21,830 nucleotides of DNA from Patescibacteria group bacterium (GTDB lineage Bacteria > Patescibacteriota > Microgenomatia > UBA8517): positions 1 through 21,830 of the forward strand of contig JAHKAL010000072.1 of NCBI GenBank assembly GCA_018826545.1, given 5' to 3'. Below are positions 15,002 to 21,830 of the stretch, in pieces. Position 1 is the stretch's first letter. The number at the start of each line of letters is the position of its first letter. Position numbers and translations under genes: made by a program. A model generated the notes under the pieces. That model did not search any database, was not told the DNA's origin, and was given only the letters and a program-made list of their open reading frames with translations.

Positions 15002-16098
15002 TGTAGGTTACACACCTTTTGGACTTTTGATTTCTTTTCCTATTATGCTTGCCGGTGTTCTATCCCCAAGCCCTTCGTGAATTCTATCATTGTGGTAAAA
15101 AAGAAGATACTCGACAATTCTTTGGTTTATTAAGGCAGGCTCTGCCATTTCATCTTGGTAGATATTAAGCCACTCTTCCTGAATGCTTCTGTTAAATCTT
15201 TCAACAACACCATTTACTTTGGGGTGCTTTGGGTAAGTAAAATGATGTTTAATTTCATTTTCCCTACAGTAATGGTTAAATACACCCAAGAATTCGGATC
15301 CGTTATCTGTTTGAATAGTCTGAATTGGAACAGGGAGCATTAACGCCAAGTTTTCAAGGACTGTCTTGGCATTTTTAGAGCTTTTTGATTTAAATGTTTG
15401 GGCATATGCAATTTTGAGTTTTACGTCTATGGCACAAATTGTGTAGCGTCTCAGAGATCCTACAATTGTTTCTATGGTATCCGTTTCAAGATATCCTCCC
15501 GATTTCCGGCTTGGGAGCGTATATAACACGTACTTTTTTAATTCCTTCGGGCCTTTTTCTTCCCGGATCATGATATCCAAATGTGGGTTTATCAAAAAAT
15601 ATATGATTTCTTTTAATTATCTTTCCTATGGTCGATACCGCAGGAAAATCAGGTAAACTAACTTCTTTGGAATATTTTCTTAAAAGAAAGTGTAGTTTTT
15701 TCTTCCCCAACCTGTAATGTTTTTTCCTGAGGCGGCATATTTCAGCCAGGATTAAAGGATGGGTTTGCATTCTACGACAGGAATGGGGACGGCTGCTTTT
15801 GGGGACAAGGCAGAACAGCCTGCCTGAATTTTCCTTTAAAACCTTCTGCCAGAGAAATATAGTACTTCTTTTAACTGGAAATGCAACCAAGGTTGCCGGA
15901 AGTCCAAAGTTCTTGTAATACTCAATAACTTTCAGACGGTATTTAGCAGTATCGTTATCCGCAAACGCTTTTATCGAGGCTACTTTCTTCATCCACGAAG
16001 TATAACCTCGAATGGATGAAAATATTAATCTGGTTCTGTCGGTTTCGTGACTCATTGGACTTACCTACTTAAGTCCAAAAGGTATCGTAGCTTTTACA
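15002..16098 (-). mobile_element. IS481-like insertion sequence
   Basis: About 1.1 kb containing one transposase coding region on the minus strand. A 13-base perfect inverted repeat, ACCTTTTGGACTT at 15014-15026 and AAGTCCAAAAGGT at 16071-16083, brackets it. Both ends can be extended outward with mismatches to TGTA (15002) and TACA (16095-16098), as expected for IS481/IS3-type ends. No target-site duplication was found, so the outer borders are approximate. Confidence 0.7.
15008..16055 (-). pseudogene. Frameshifted IS481-like transposase
   Basis: Two overlapping frames together make a transposase of about 345 residues. The first (16055 to 15486) holds an N-terminal helix-turn-helix (YRLKVIEYYKNFGLPATLVA) and the linker. 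The second (from about 15510 to 15008) holds the integrase core with the DDE triad: Asp in LETDTIE, Asp in IQTDNGSEF and Glu in GVVERFNRS, with 34 residues between the last two. The frames join near 15500-15510. One extra base (GGAAATCG where GAAATCG would give KPKSGGYLETD) explains the break. A programmed +1 shift is possible, but no classic -1 slippery site as in IS3 elements is present, so this copy is probably inactive. Confidence 0.78.
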
Positions 16099-16135
16099 CT
16101 ACTTGTTCTCATGGTATATGTGTCTATATAACTTC

Positions 16136-16164
16136 TTGACTGATAAGGGTTAATATAATAAAAT
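16136..16164 (+). promoter_or_regulatory. Promoter of rplJ-rplL
   Basis: TTGACT (16136-16141), a 17-base spacer and TAAAAT (16159-16164), within TATAATAAAAT. The CTTCTTGACT word is the same as in the hutH promoter. Confidence 0.6.
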
Positions 16165-16170
16165 CTTTCT

Positions 16171-16252
16171 TGTCCCTAAGAAAGTACGCATAAGCATAAG
16201 CCGTACCGAGGAAAAGGCAAGTAGATTAATACGCACCTCGGGTGCGTTTTTT
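16171..16252 (+). ncRNA. Probable ribosomal L10 leader
   Basis: The 5' leader of rplJ contains AAGCCGTACCGAGG, resembling the CCUACCGAGGU core of the L10 leader family, where L10 binds its own message. It ends in a terminator, as in Firmicutes versions. The match is by eye and the full kink-turn was not verified. Confidence 0.45.
16231..16252 (+). terminator. Terminator in the rplJ leader
   Basis: The perfect stem ACGCACC / GGTGCGT with a TCG loop is followed by a T-run, 12 bases before the rplJ ATG. It probably serves as the L10-controlled attenuator. Confidence 0.8.
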
Positions 16253-16264
16253 AATGATTAAATT

Positions 16265-16786
16265 ATGAAAAAGACAGAAAAAATATTTTTAGTTGAAAAT
16301 TTAGCAGAAGAGCTTAAAGAAGCTACTTCTGTTGTACTTGTTAACTATTCGGGAATGGCTGTTAAAACCCAACAAAAACTTAAAAAAGAATTATCTCAAG
16401 TAGATGCAAAATTAATTGTTGTAAAAAACACTCTCTTGAAACTGGCTGGAGAAAAAGCAGGAATTGATAAAAACATTCTGGATCGAGAAGTGCTTTCCGG
16501 ACAAAACGCTCTAATTATTACAGACAAAGATCCGATTTCCCCAATTTCCATATTAGGTAAGTTTTCAAAAGAAAACCAAACACCCAAACTTAGGTTTGGA
16601 ATTATCGAAGGAAGCTTCCAAGACACTATCTCTTTGGAAACACTCTCAAACCTTCCTAGCAAAGATGCACTTTTGGGACAAGTCTTAGCCTCTTTAATGT
16701 CCAACCTATACTCTTTAACAGGAGTTTTAAATAGCAATTTGCAAAAACTGGTTTCTATTTTAGATACCAAAGCAAAACAAAATTGA
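16265..16786 (+). CDS. rplJ: 50S ribosomal protein L10
   Basis: A 173-residue L10 protein, which anchors the L7/L12 stalk to the 23S rRNA and feeds back on its own mRNA. The N-terminal RNA-binding domain contains VVLVNYSGMAVKTQQKLKKEL and VVKNTLLKLA, the characteristic family pattern. The C-terminal helix that holds L12 dimers is SSILDTK-like and short. The length is standard. No Shine-Dalgarno precedes the ATG. A four-codon frame (MIKL) ends on the ATG as TATGA and might couple translation. The usual neighbours rplK, rplA and rpoB are absent. The insertion sequence lies directly upstream. Confidence 0.95.
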   Translation: MKKTEKIFLVENLAEELKEATSVVLVNYSGMAVKTQQKLKKELSQVDAKLIVVKNTLLKLAGEKAGIDKNILDREVLSGQNALIITDKDPISPISILGKFSKENQTPKLRFGIIEGSFQDTISLETLSNLPSKDALLGQVLASLMSNLYSLTGVLNSNLQKLVSILDTKAKQN

Positions 16787-16801
16787 AAGAAGGTGATATA
16801 A

Positions 16802-17236
16802 ATGGCAAACGAAAAAGTAAAAAAAGAAAAAGCAAAAACTGCAAAAGTTTCAACTAAGGTAGGAAAACTAGTTGATGAAATATCAACTTTATCCGTAATA
16901 GATCTTGCCGAATTGGTAAAAGCCCTGCAAGACAAGCTCGGTGTTTCCGCAGTTCCGGTAGCAGCTCCGGCCGCTCAAGCAGCAGCTCCAGCTCAAGGAG
17001 ATACACAAGCTCCAGCAGGCAGCGCAAAACAAACTGTTGTAATGACCAATGCAGGATCAGAAAAAATTGCAGTTATTAAAGCCTTAAGACAAATAAATCA
17101 AAACTTGACTCTTATGGATGCAAAGAAAATTACTGAATCAGTACCAGCAGAAATTCTGAAAGATGCTAAACCAGAAGACGCTAAAGAGGCTTCAGAAAAA
17201 TTAAAAGCAGCTGGTGCAACTGTAGAGTTAAAGTAA
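16802..17236 (+). CDS. rplL: 50S ribosomal protein L7/L12
   Basis: A 144-residue L12, somewhat longer than the usual 120-130 because of a lysine-rich N-terminal extension of about 18 residues. The dimerisation domain (ISTLSVIDLAELVKALQDKLG), an Ala/Pro/Gln hinge (about 52-75) and the C-terminal domain (EKIAVIKALR) follow in order. The highly conserved GLGLKEAK loop that contacts translation factors reads NLTLMDAK here. An AAGGTG ribosome-binding site sits at a normal distance before the ATG, and the gene follows rplJ by 15 bases in one operon. Confidence 0.94.
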   Translation: MANEKVKKEKAKTAKVSTKVGKLVDEISTLSVIDLAELVKALQDKLGVSAVPVAAPAAQAAAPAQGDTQAPAGSAKQTVVMTNAGSEKIAVIKALRQINQNLTLMDAKKITESVPAEILKDAKPEDAKEASEKLKAAGATVELK

Positions 17237-17272
17237 AAAATAATTTAATTATTTTTAATCTCTATAACAGCA

Positions 17273-17302
17273 AAAAGTCCACCATAAAAGGGTGGATTTT
17301 TT
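17273..17302. terminator. Bidirectional terminator between rplL and the ATP-grasp operon
   Basis: The stem TCCACC / GGTGGA, flanked by A-runs on the left and T-runs on the right, works in both directions. It serves the end of rplL and the end of the convergent minus-strand operon. Confidence 0.85.
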
Positions 17303-17340
17303 GATCATCAAAGAGTTTATTTACCCACAATTTCACTTAA

Positions 17341-18279
17341 CTAAAGTAACTTTGTTTTAAAATTATTTACCAGCTCTGTTAAGAACAGATCTCTATTTTT
17401 CATTTCCCACAATGGAAAACCGATTGTGTCATTAATTTCAAAAACAAAAGCTTTTTTACCTCCAACTATTCCAAAATCAATACTAAAAATTGGATTATCA
17501 TATTTTTCGTAAAACTTTTCGGAAATTATTTCAACTATATCTTTTATGCAGCTCGGTACTTTCTTATAATCAACTTCTGTCAAGATTCCACCTCTTGCTG
17601 CATTAGCTTTAAAACTCCCCTCAGGAGGAATCCTTACATGCGACCAAACTACCTTATTATTAACAACCACTACTCTCAAATCATGAAAATCTGAACAAAT
17701 CCCAGGGATTCCTTTTGAAGTATTGATAAACTCTTGGGCTATATATTTTTTAGATGTTGAGGGTTTAAAATTTACAGCTTTATTTTTAGGTCCAACATAA
17801 ATCCCCAATCCTTTTAATCCATTAATGGGCTTTAAAACTACCCAGTCTGTTTTTATTCGGGGTAATACTTTTTTTAATTTTTCAAACTCTCCAACCCAAA
17901 AAGTTTTTGGCATATAATCCCCAATCTGTTTGTAGGTTTTCCATTTATCCCAACAAAGGATTTTAAAATCACGAATATTCACTACTTTAAATGAATTATC
18001 AGCCTGAAAAGGAAACACTATACCTCCAGTTCTATCATAAACTAGATCAATTTTTACTTTTTCCCTCTGAATATTAAATTTTCCTTTGTTAAACTTCCAA
18101 ACACCATCAAAAATTCCATTTCCTATATAAGTTTTTCTGGTTAAGATAAAAACATCCCAATTTTCTTTTTGGCAGAGATCTAAAAATCTAAGATAAACCT
18201 TATATTTTTTTTGAATATGGGAAAGTGGAGTTTGTCCTTCAAAATCTTTCGAAAAACAAATTCCAACCTTTTTCTTCAT
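17341..18279 (-). CDS. ATP-grasp ligase (third of the operon)
   Basis: A 312-residue protein with an N-terminal Rossmann-like pre-grasp domain and an ATP-grasp fold. DWVVLKPINGLKGLGIYV (about 146-163) carries the nucleotide-binding lysine and the glycine loop, AQEFI provides the hinge, and IFSIDFG with FVFEINDTIGFP provides the Asp and Glu/Asn that hold magnesium. ATP-grasp enzymes of this kind join a carboxylate to an amine through an acyl phosphate. It is related to spore-coat YheC/YheD-like and RimK-like ligases, but I cannot name the substrate. It overlaps the preceding gene by one base (TAATG) and is the last gene of the operon. Confidence 0.78.
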   Translation of the reverse strand: MKKKVGICFSKDFEGQTPLSHIQKKYKVYLRFLDLCQKENWDVFILTRKTYIGNGIFDGVWKFNKGKFNIQREKVKIDLVYDRTGGIVFPFQADNSFKVVNIRDFKILCWDKWKTYKQIGDYMPKTFWVGEFEKLKKVLPRIKTDWVVLKPINGLKGLGIYVGPKNKAVNFKPSTSKKYIAQEFINTSKGIPGICSDFHDLRVVVVNNKVVWSHVRIPPEGSFKANAARGGILTEVDYKKVPSCIKDIVEIISEKFYEKYDNPIFSIDFGIVGGKKAFVFEINDTIGFPLWEMKNRDLFLTELVNNFKTKLL

Positions 18280-19184
18280 TAGCCTCTATTTAATTTGCGA
18301 GTAAAGTATCTAGCCAAACTGTAAAGTTCAGGCGATACTTTGGGATCATATGTTAATCCAGGACCACGATTTACTTCCAAAAGCCAAAACTTGCCATTTT
18401 TATCAACTAAAATATCTACTCCTCCTACTTGGATATCTAGTACCCTGCATGCATCTATTGCAATCTTTTCCATTTCAGGTTGAATTGTATTTATATCCAA
18501 AAATTCTTCCTTTGCTCCCAAGGCAACATTACTCCTGAACTCTTCCTTATCTGTCCTAATTTTTCTTTCAAAAGAACCAATCCTGTCTTCCAAAACCAGA
18601 ATCCTGTATTCTTTATCCGAGGGATAATATTTTTGAAAAAGAAACTCTTCATTTGGAAATTCAGTATTTAATCTATCAAAATCTTCTTCAGTTTTTAAAA
18701 GAAGCACTCCCCTTCCTCTTTGAGAACTAAGTTGTTTGGCTACCAAAGGAAGACCTAATTTTAAAATAATTTCCTTCTTTTTTTCTTCAAATTTGCTGTG
18801 CCAGCAAAAATAACTGGGAATTACTGGTAAGCCTGATGTAGCTAAACGAATTAGAGATGTAAATTTGTCACCACTAGGCCCCAGGTTTTTATAGATTCTA
18901 TCCACATATTTAATTCCAATAAAGTCAAGATAGGCAGCAAGTGTACCTCCAACAGAAAGAAACTTACTTCCAACACGCCTGAAATAGACAAGATCAAAAT
19001 CTGTTAATTTGTCTTCACAATCATCAATAACAACCGAAACCTGATTTCCGTTTGCAAAAAAGACTAAATCTGAAAACCTAGCCATAAAAACTTCATTTTT
19101 AGGCATTTTTCTTGCAATATATGAGGCCAAATATTCTTTTTTTTCTCCAATTTTATCTACTAATATTAAAAGCTTTTTTGCCAT
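18279..19184 (-). CDS. RimK-like ATP-grasp ligase (second of the operon)
   Basis: A 301-residue RimK/LysX-type ATP-grasp enzyme. The N-terminal part contains FDLVYFRRVG; the grasp domain begins near GDKFTSLIRLATSGLPVIPS, where RimK-like proteins have their conserved K-x-x-x-x-x-L. LPLVAKQLSSQRGRGVLLL provides the ATP-binding lysine and Gly loop, and GGVDILVDKNGKFWLLEVNR the magnesium-binding Asp, Glu and Asn. RimK relatives add glutamate or other amino acids to peptide ends. A GGAGGA, formed by the last codons of the upstream gene, lies 13 bases before the ATG. The active site looks complete. The substrate is unknown. Confidence 0.8.
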   Translation of the reverse strand: MAKKLLILVDKIGEKKEYLASYIARKMPKNEVFMARFSDLVFFANGNQVSVVIDDCEDKLTDFDLVYFRRVGSKFLSVGGTLAAYLDFIGIKYVDRIYKNLGPSGDKFTSLIRLATSGLPVIPSYFCWHSKFEEKKKEIILKLGLPLVAKQLSSQRGRGVLLLKTEEDFDRLNTEFPNEEFLFQKYYPSDKEYRILVLEDRIGSFERKIRTDKEEFRSNVALGAKEEFLDINTIQPEMEKIAIDACRVLDIQVGGVDILVDKNGKFWLLEVNRGPGLTYDPKVSPELYSLARYFTRKLNRG

Positions 19185-19191
19185 TTTTTAT

Positions 19192-20484
19192 TTAAATTCC
19201 TCCTGGTTTAACTAAAAAACCAACTAAATCACGCCTTCCAATTATCAAAGGTGTCCGCAGGCCCTCTCTATTGGCAACACTTGCTGTAGTGTTTATTTTT
19301 CCACCTGCCAGATAAAAACTCAAATTTATTACCTTTCTTTTCTCCTTACCCAAACCACTTTTATAAAACTTTGTCCACAGAATATTATTTTTACCTGATA
19401 AATTTAGTCTTTCTGCAAGATCTTTATCAATTGAGGTTTTCCATGCCCCAGTATCTAATTTTGCCTGAACTTCAATTTTTTCTCCCTTTTCTGAAACAAC
19501 TTTTACTTTTTCCCAAACACCAACTGTTTTTATTCCTTCTTCAACAGCTACTCTACTGGCAAAACGTTCGGCAAAAAGAGCTTTTGCAATTTTAACTCCA
19601 TGCTCTATGTCTCTTACTTCCAAGTCTTCTATCTTATTAAGTCTTCTTCTTAAACCAGTTACATTACAAAGTTGAATCTGAAGACCTGGTTGAGCATTTA
19701 TTTCCAAAACCATCGGACCTTTTTCGGGATGGAGAACTATATCTACACCCGAATAACCCATTTCAGAAGCAATCTATGCTTCAATAGCTATTTTTAAAAT
19801 CGAAGTCCAATAGGGAATTTTAATACCATTTAATTTTCTTTCTGAATCGGGCTTGTATTTAATATATTTTCCATGCCAAATAGCTTTAGTTGTTATACCT
19901 GTTGCAATATCAACTCCTACTCCAATTGCTCCCTGATGAAGATTAGCTCTTCCACCAGATTCTTTAGTTGGCAGCCTTAACATGGCTATTACCGGAACTT
20001 TATTAAAAACAATTATTCTAATATCAGGAGTACCTCTAAACGCATATTTTCTAAAAGCTTTATGCCTTCCTACATACTCTTGAATAAAAGCAACATCAGG
20101 TTCATTTCCCATAGAATATGCTCCTTCTAAAATATCTAGGCTGTGAAGTTTTAAATTATCAATACTCACTACAGTTCTTTGGGTCGTAATCCAACCAGAA
20201 GTTTCAGGATTAGCCCTCTTTTTAACAACAATTATTCCTTCTCCTCCCATTCCACGACTGGGTTTTAAAGCAAAACTTGAAGAAAGACTATCCCAATTAA
20301 AACCAAAAACGTCTTGTGGTTTTCTAAAAATCTTATAAATCTTAAGTACCGGAATATCTGCTTTCTTTAAAACTCTCTCTGTAAGAATTTTAGAATTACA
20401 AATTTTTCTTCCTTTTTTAGTATTATACCTATAGGTATATAACTGATTTCTTGCATTTAAACCTAAAATTGAAGATAACTTCAT
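19192..20484 (-). pseudogene. ATP-grasp ligase fused to RimK-type protease, split by an in-frame amber codon
   Basis: One reading frame of 430 sense codons is interrupted by a single TAG at 19776-19774. The first part (236 residues) begins LSSILGLNARNQLYTYRYN, typical of alpha-L-glutamate-ligase-like ATP-grasp proteins, with the ATP-binding FALKPSRGMGGEGIIV. After the stop the frame continues IASEMGYSGVDIVL and the magnesium-binding VLEINAQPGLQIQ. A retropepsin-like domain of the RimK-associated protease family follows (KLDTGAWKTSID and RTPLIIGRRDL). CAG to TAG would explain the stop. Without read-through the first piece lacks its metal site, and the second might restart at ATG 19761. TAG ends other genes here, so suppression has no independent support. 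It could be a true nonsense mutation, strain variation or a base-call error. Confidence 0.8.
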
Positions 20485-21365
20485 GACTTTATTAATTTTT
20501 TAAACCGCCAAATTTCCATAATCCTAAGACCAACGTATTTACCTAGGACAAAATCGATTATACCAATACCAATAAGAAGTTTTTCGGGATTGAGAAGTGC
20601 ATATTCTTGTACCCACTGCATAGTCAAAACAAAATAAGATAAAAGTGCTAAAAGCATAGTTTCAGTTGTCAGGGAAAATGCTGTTTTTAAAGATTTTCCA
20701 AGTGAGATTCTTGTAAAGTCTTCTGATAAAAGTGTCAGAATCAAAACTGGAAAAATGGAAATATTTTCAATTCCAGGAATTTTATATAGGGGGGATAAAA
20801 ACATTAAACCCAAAACACCTAAAGAAACTGCCCACAGTAAAAGTGCAGCTTTAGGTAAATATTGGAGATTTATTTTTAATCTTCTTAAAGCAAATCTAAC
20901 AAACCAAGAAACTGTAATGATCAAAAAAAACAAAATTATTCCGACAAATGGACCTGTAGCTACAAACACAACAGATAAAGCAGCTGGAAGAAAAATACCA
21001 AAACCTCTAAGACCTATCAAGTGCCTTGTGGCTGCAATAACTGTAGCTACAATCGGAAGTAAAAGTAAAAGCACAATCATGTTTACAGGAATACCAGAAT
21101 CAACTGAAGATCTAATTGCGTATTTGATAGGATTTGTTGGCCAAATAGAACCAAGTTTTTGGTTTTTTAAAAGTTCTTCTAAAGGACCTAGCGTCTCTAC
21201 TGTCTTTTGTGTTAAATCTGGCGCAGGAACTGGAGAAGCTACTGCTTCAGCCTCAGGAGATACAGAAGGACTTGGGGCAATAGTAGATCGTACTTGTGCA
21301 AAAGAAGACCTTGGAAAGGCCAAAATCAAACAAAAACAATAAACTAGAAAAAAAAATCTTCTCAT
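20481..21365 (-). CDS. 7TM membrane protein of the transglutaminase-associated family
   Basis: A 294-residue membrane protein. A signal peptide (about 1-24, ending SFAQ) and a Pro/Ser/Ala-rich linker (25-55) lead into about seven hydrophobic segments from residue 95 to the end. LLPIVATVIAATRHLIGLRGFGIFLPAAL and LGKYVGLRIMEIWRF match the 7TM family that is usually fused to an inactive transglutaminase domain and encoded with ATP-grasp and RimK-type protease genes. Here the transglutaminase-like domain is missing and only a short extracytoplasmic linker remains. The gene overlaps the ATP-grasp-protease gene by four bases (ATGA), so it is translationally coupled. It probably anchors or exports whatever the ligases make; the exact role is unknown. 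Confidence 0.78.
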   Translation of the reverse strand: MRRFFFLVYCFCLILAFPRSSFAQVRSTIAPSPSVSPEAEAVASPVPAPDLTQKTVETLGPLEELLKNQKLGSIWPTNPIKYAIRSSVDSGIPVNMIVLLLLLPIVATVIAATRHLIGLRGFGIFLPAALSVVFVATGPFVGIILFFLIITVSWFVRFALRRLKINLQYLPKAALLLWAVSLGVLGLMFLSPLYKIPGIENISIFPVLILTLLSEDFTRISLGKSLKTAFSLTTETMLLALLSYFVLTMQWVQEYALLNPEKLLIGIGIIDFVLGKYVGLRIMEIWRFKKLIKS

Positions 21366-21407
21366 GGAATTAATATACTAATTATACTATATTTTGAGAT
21401 TTTGAGG

Positions 21408-21420
21408 GATATTTATCAAG
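21408..21420 (-). repeat. TTGATAAATATCC repeat, copy near the 7TM gene
   Basis: The 13-base word TTGATAAATATCC (minus strand) occurs here, upstream of the 7TM gene, and again near 21752-21764, upstream of the HTH gene promoter. Shared placement suggests a common binding site, though the AT-richness makes chance possible. Confidence 0.35.
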
Positions 21421-21431
21421 AAGTTGAAAAA

Positions 21432-21650
21432 TTACTGTCTTTTTTCTTGCATTCCAAGAAGCCAAAGAACTGCTTCTTTTTTGTAGCGTCTATCTCCGCG
21501 AGAGTTTATCCTAATTGCAGGAAGCTTACCTCTTTTACCCCATCTTTTTATTGTTAATGGTGAAACTCTAAGAAGTTCTGCTACTTCACGAACAGTTAGT
21601 AAATCTGGAAGTTCGTCTAATCTTAACATTTTCTTTTTATTCTCGTCCAT
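21432..21650 (-). CDS. Excisionase/MerR-type helix-turn-helix protein
   Basis: A 72-residue DNA-binding protein. LLTVREVAELLRVSPLTIKRWGKRGKLPAIRI (about 17-48) is a textbook winged HTH of the excisionase/HTH_17 type, followed by the DRRYKKEAVLWLL wing. In this size class it is either a phage-type excisionase or a small regulator of the BldC kind. No integrase is present, so a regulator of the downstream 7TM/ATP-grasp operon (66 bases away, same strand) is the more likely role. A strong palindrome lies 31 bases upstream of the start. No Shine-Dalgarno precedes the ATG. Confidence 0.8.
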   Translation of the reverse strand: MDENKKKMLRLDELPDLLTVREVAELLRVSPLTIKRWGKRGKLPAIRINSRGDRRYKKEAVLWLLGMQEKRQ

Positions 21651-21680
21651 GTTTATACTTTAATGTAATTAATATTACTT

Positions 21681-21709
21681 TGATAATGTTTCAAGCTTGA
21701 AACTTATCA
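21681..21709. promoter_or_regulatory. 29-base palindrome upstream of the HTH gene
   Basis: GTTTCAAG-CTTGAAAC is a perfect 16-base palindrome, extended on both sides by TGATAA / TTATCA with one unpaired T. It lies just downstream of the predicted promoter and could be the HTH protein's operator or an mRNA hairpin. Confidence 0.6.
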
Positions 21710-21720
21710 TAACTGGTCAC

Positions 21721-21749
21721 AAGATATCAAAGCAATTCACTACTGTCAA
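21721..21749 (-). promoter_or_regulatory. Promoter of the HTH gene
   Basis: TTGACA (21749-21744), a 17-base spacer and TATCTT (21726-21721) on the minus strand. The predicted start near 21714 places the palindrome in the leader. Confidence 0.5.
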
Positions 21750-21830
21750 GAGGATATTTATCAAAAAAAATTAAGACTACTAAAAAGAAAAATGAAGAAA
21801 TGAAAAATAATTAAATATTAAAAAACTCAG

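Noticed and set aside
16254..16268. Four-codon frame MIKL overlapping the rplJ start
   Set aside because: Too short to support as a gene; it could be chance in AT-rich sequence. Mentioned only as possible translational coupling.
21381..21386. TATAAT before the 7TM gene as a separate promoter
   Set aside because: The -10 word is perfect and 15 bases from the ATG, but no -35 or TG extension fits and the region is very AT-rich, so it was not called.

Overview
The window looks like a piece of an AT-rich bacterial chromosome, most likely from the Candidate Phyla Radiation (Patescibacteria, perhaps Microgenomates). That placement is an inference. It rests on overlapping genes, several promoters that sit only a few bases before a start codon, a dense run of AbiE-type toxin-antitoxin modules, a stand-alone rplJ-rplL pair and CPR-like protein styles. 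TGA and TAG both act as ordinary stops in intact genes here, so the code appears standard. No tRNA, rRNA or CRISPR array was seen.

Layout. (1) 1-1850, minus strand: a cut-off membrane protein and a large lipoprotein-like protein of unknown function, whose start follows a terminator-like hairpin. (2) 1919-5352, minus strand: a defence-type block of AbiE modules (DUF6922-like + AbiEii; AbiEi + AbiEii; AbiEi + a toxin remnant). The modules are punctuated by three copies of one repeat that resembles a transposase relic. (3) 5629-14996: a histidine-centred island made of two convergent operons whose last codons overlap. The plus operon holds a MIO-family histidine ammonia-lyase (hutH), a decayed GNAT acetyltransferase, a decayed M20 peptidase, a DapF-fold racemase fused to a GNAT domain, and a VanX-type D,D-dipeptidase. 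The minus operon holds a HisZ/HisRS-like protein, a HisD homologue lacking its catalytic histidine, and an intact HisRS. Each operon starts with a promoter, a tiny leader ORF almost at the transcription start, and an intrinsic terminator that abuts the first gene. The hutH leader carries three consecutive His codons. (4) 15002-16098: an IS481-like element with matching inverted ends and a frameshifted transposase, abutting the promoter of the hisZ-like operon. (5) 16136-17302: rplJ-rplL with a probable L10 leader and a bidirectional terminator. (6) 17341-21749, minus strand: an excisionase/MerR-like HTH protein, a 7TM protein of the transglutaminase-associated family, an ATP-grasp ligase fused to a retropepsin-like RimK-type protease and split by an in-frame amber codon, and two further ATP-grasp ligases.

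How the parts may work together. In the histidine island, deamination, racemisation, acyl transfer and peptide cleavage sit beside histidine-activating proteins and a repurposed HisD. This suggests turnover or synthesis of a histidine-derived, possibly D-configured, metabolite. It does not look like a histidine biosynthesis operon, because hisG, B, H, A, F, I and C are absent from the window. The leader geometry predicts that efficient translation of the His codons blocks the terminator, so hutH would be on when histidine is plentiful. In the last region three ATP-grasp enzymes, a peptidase and a membrane protein fit a peptide-ligation and trimming system at the cell envelope. Both readings are hypotheses from gene content.
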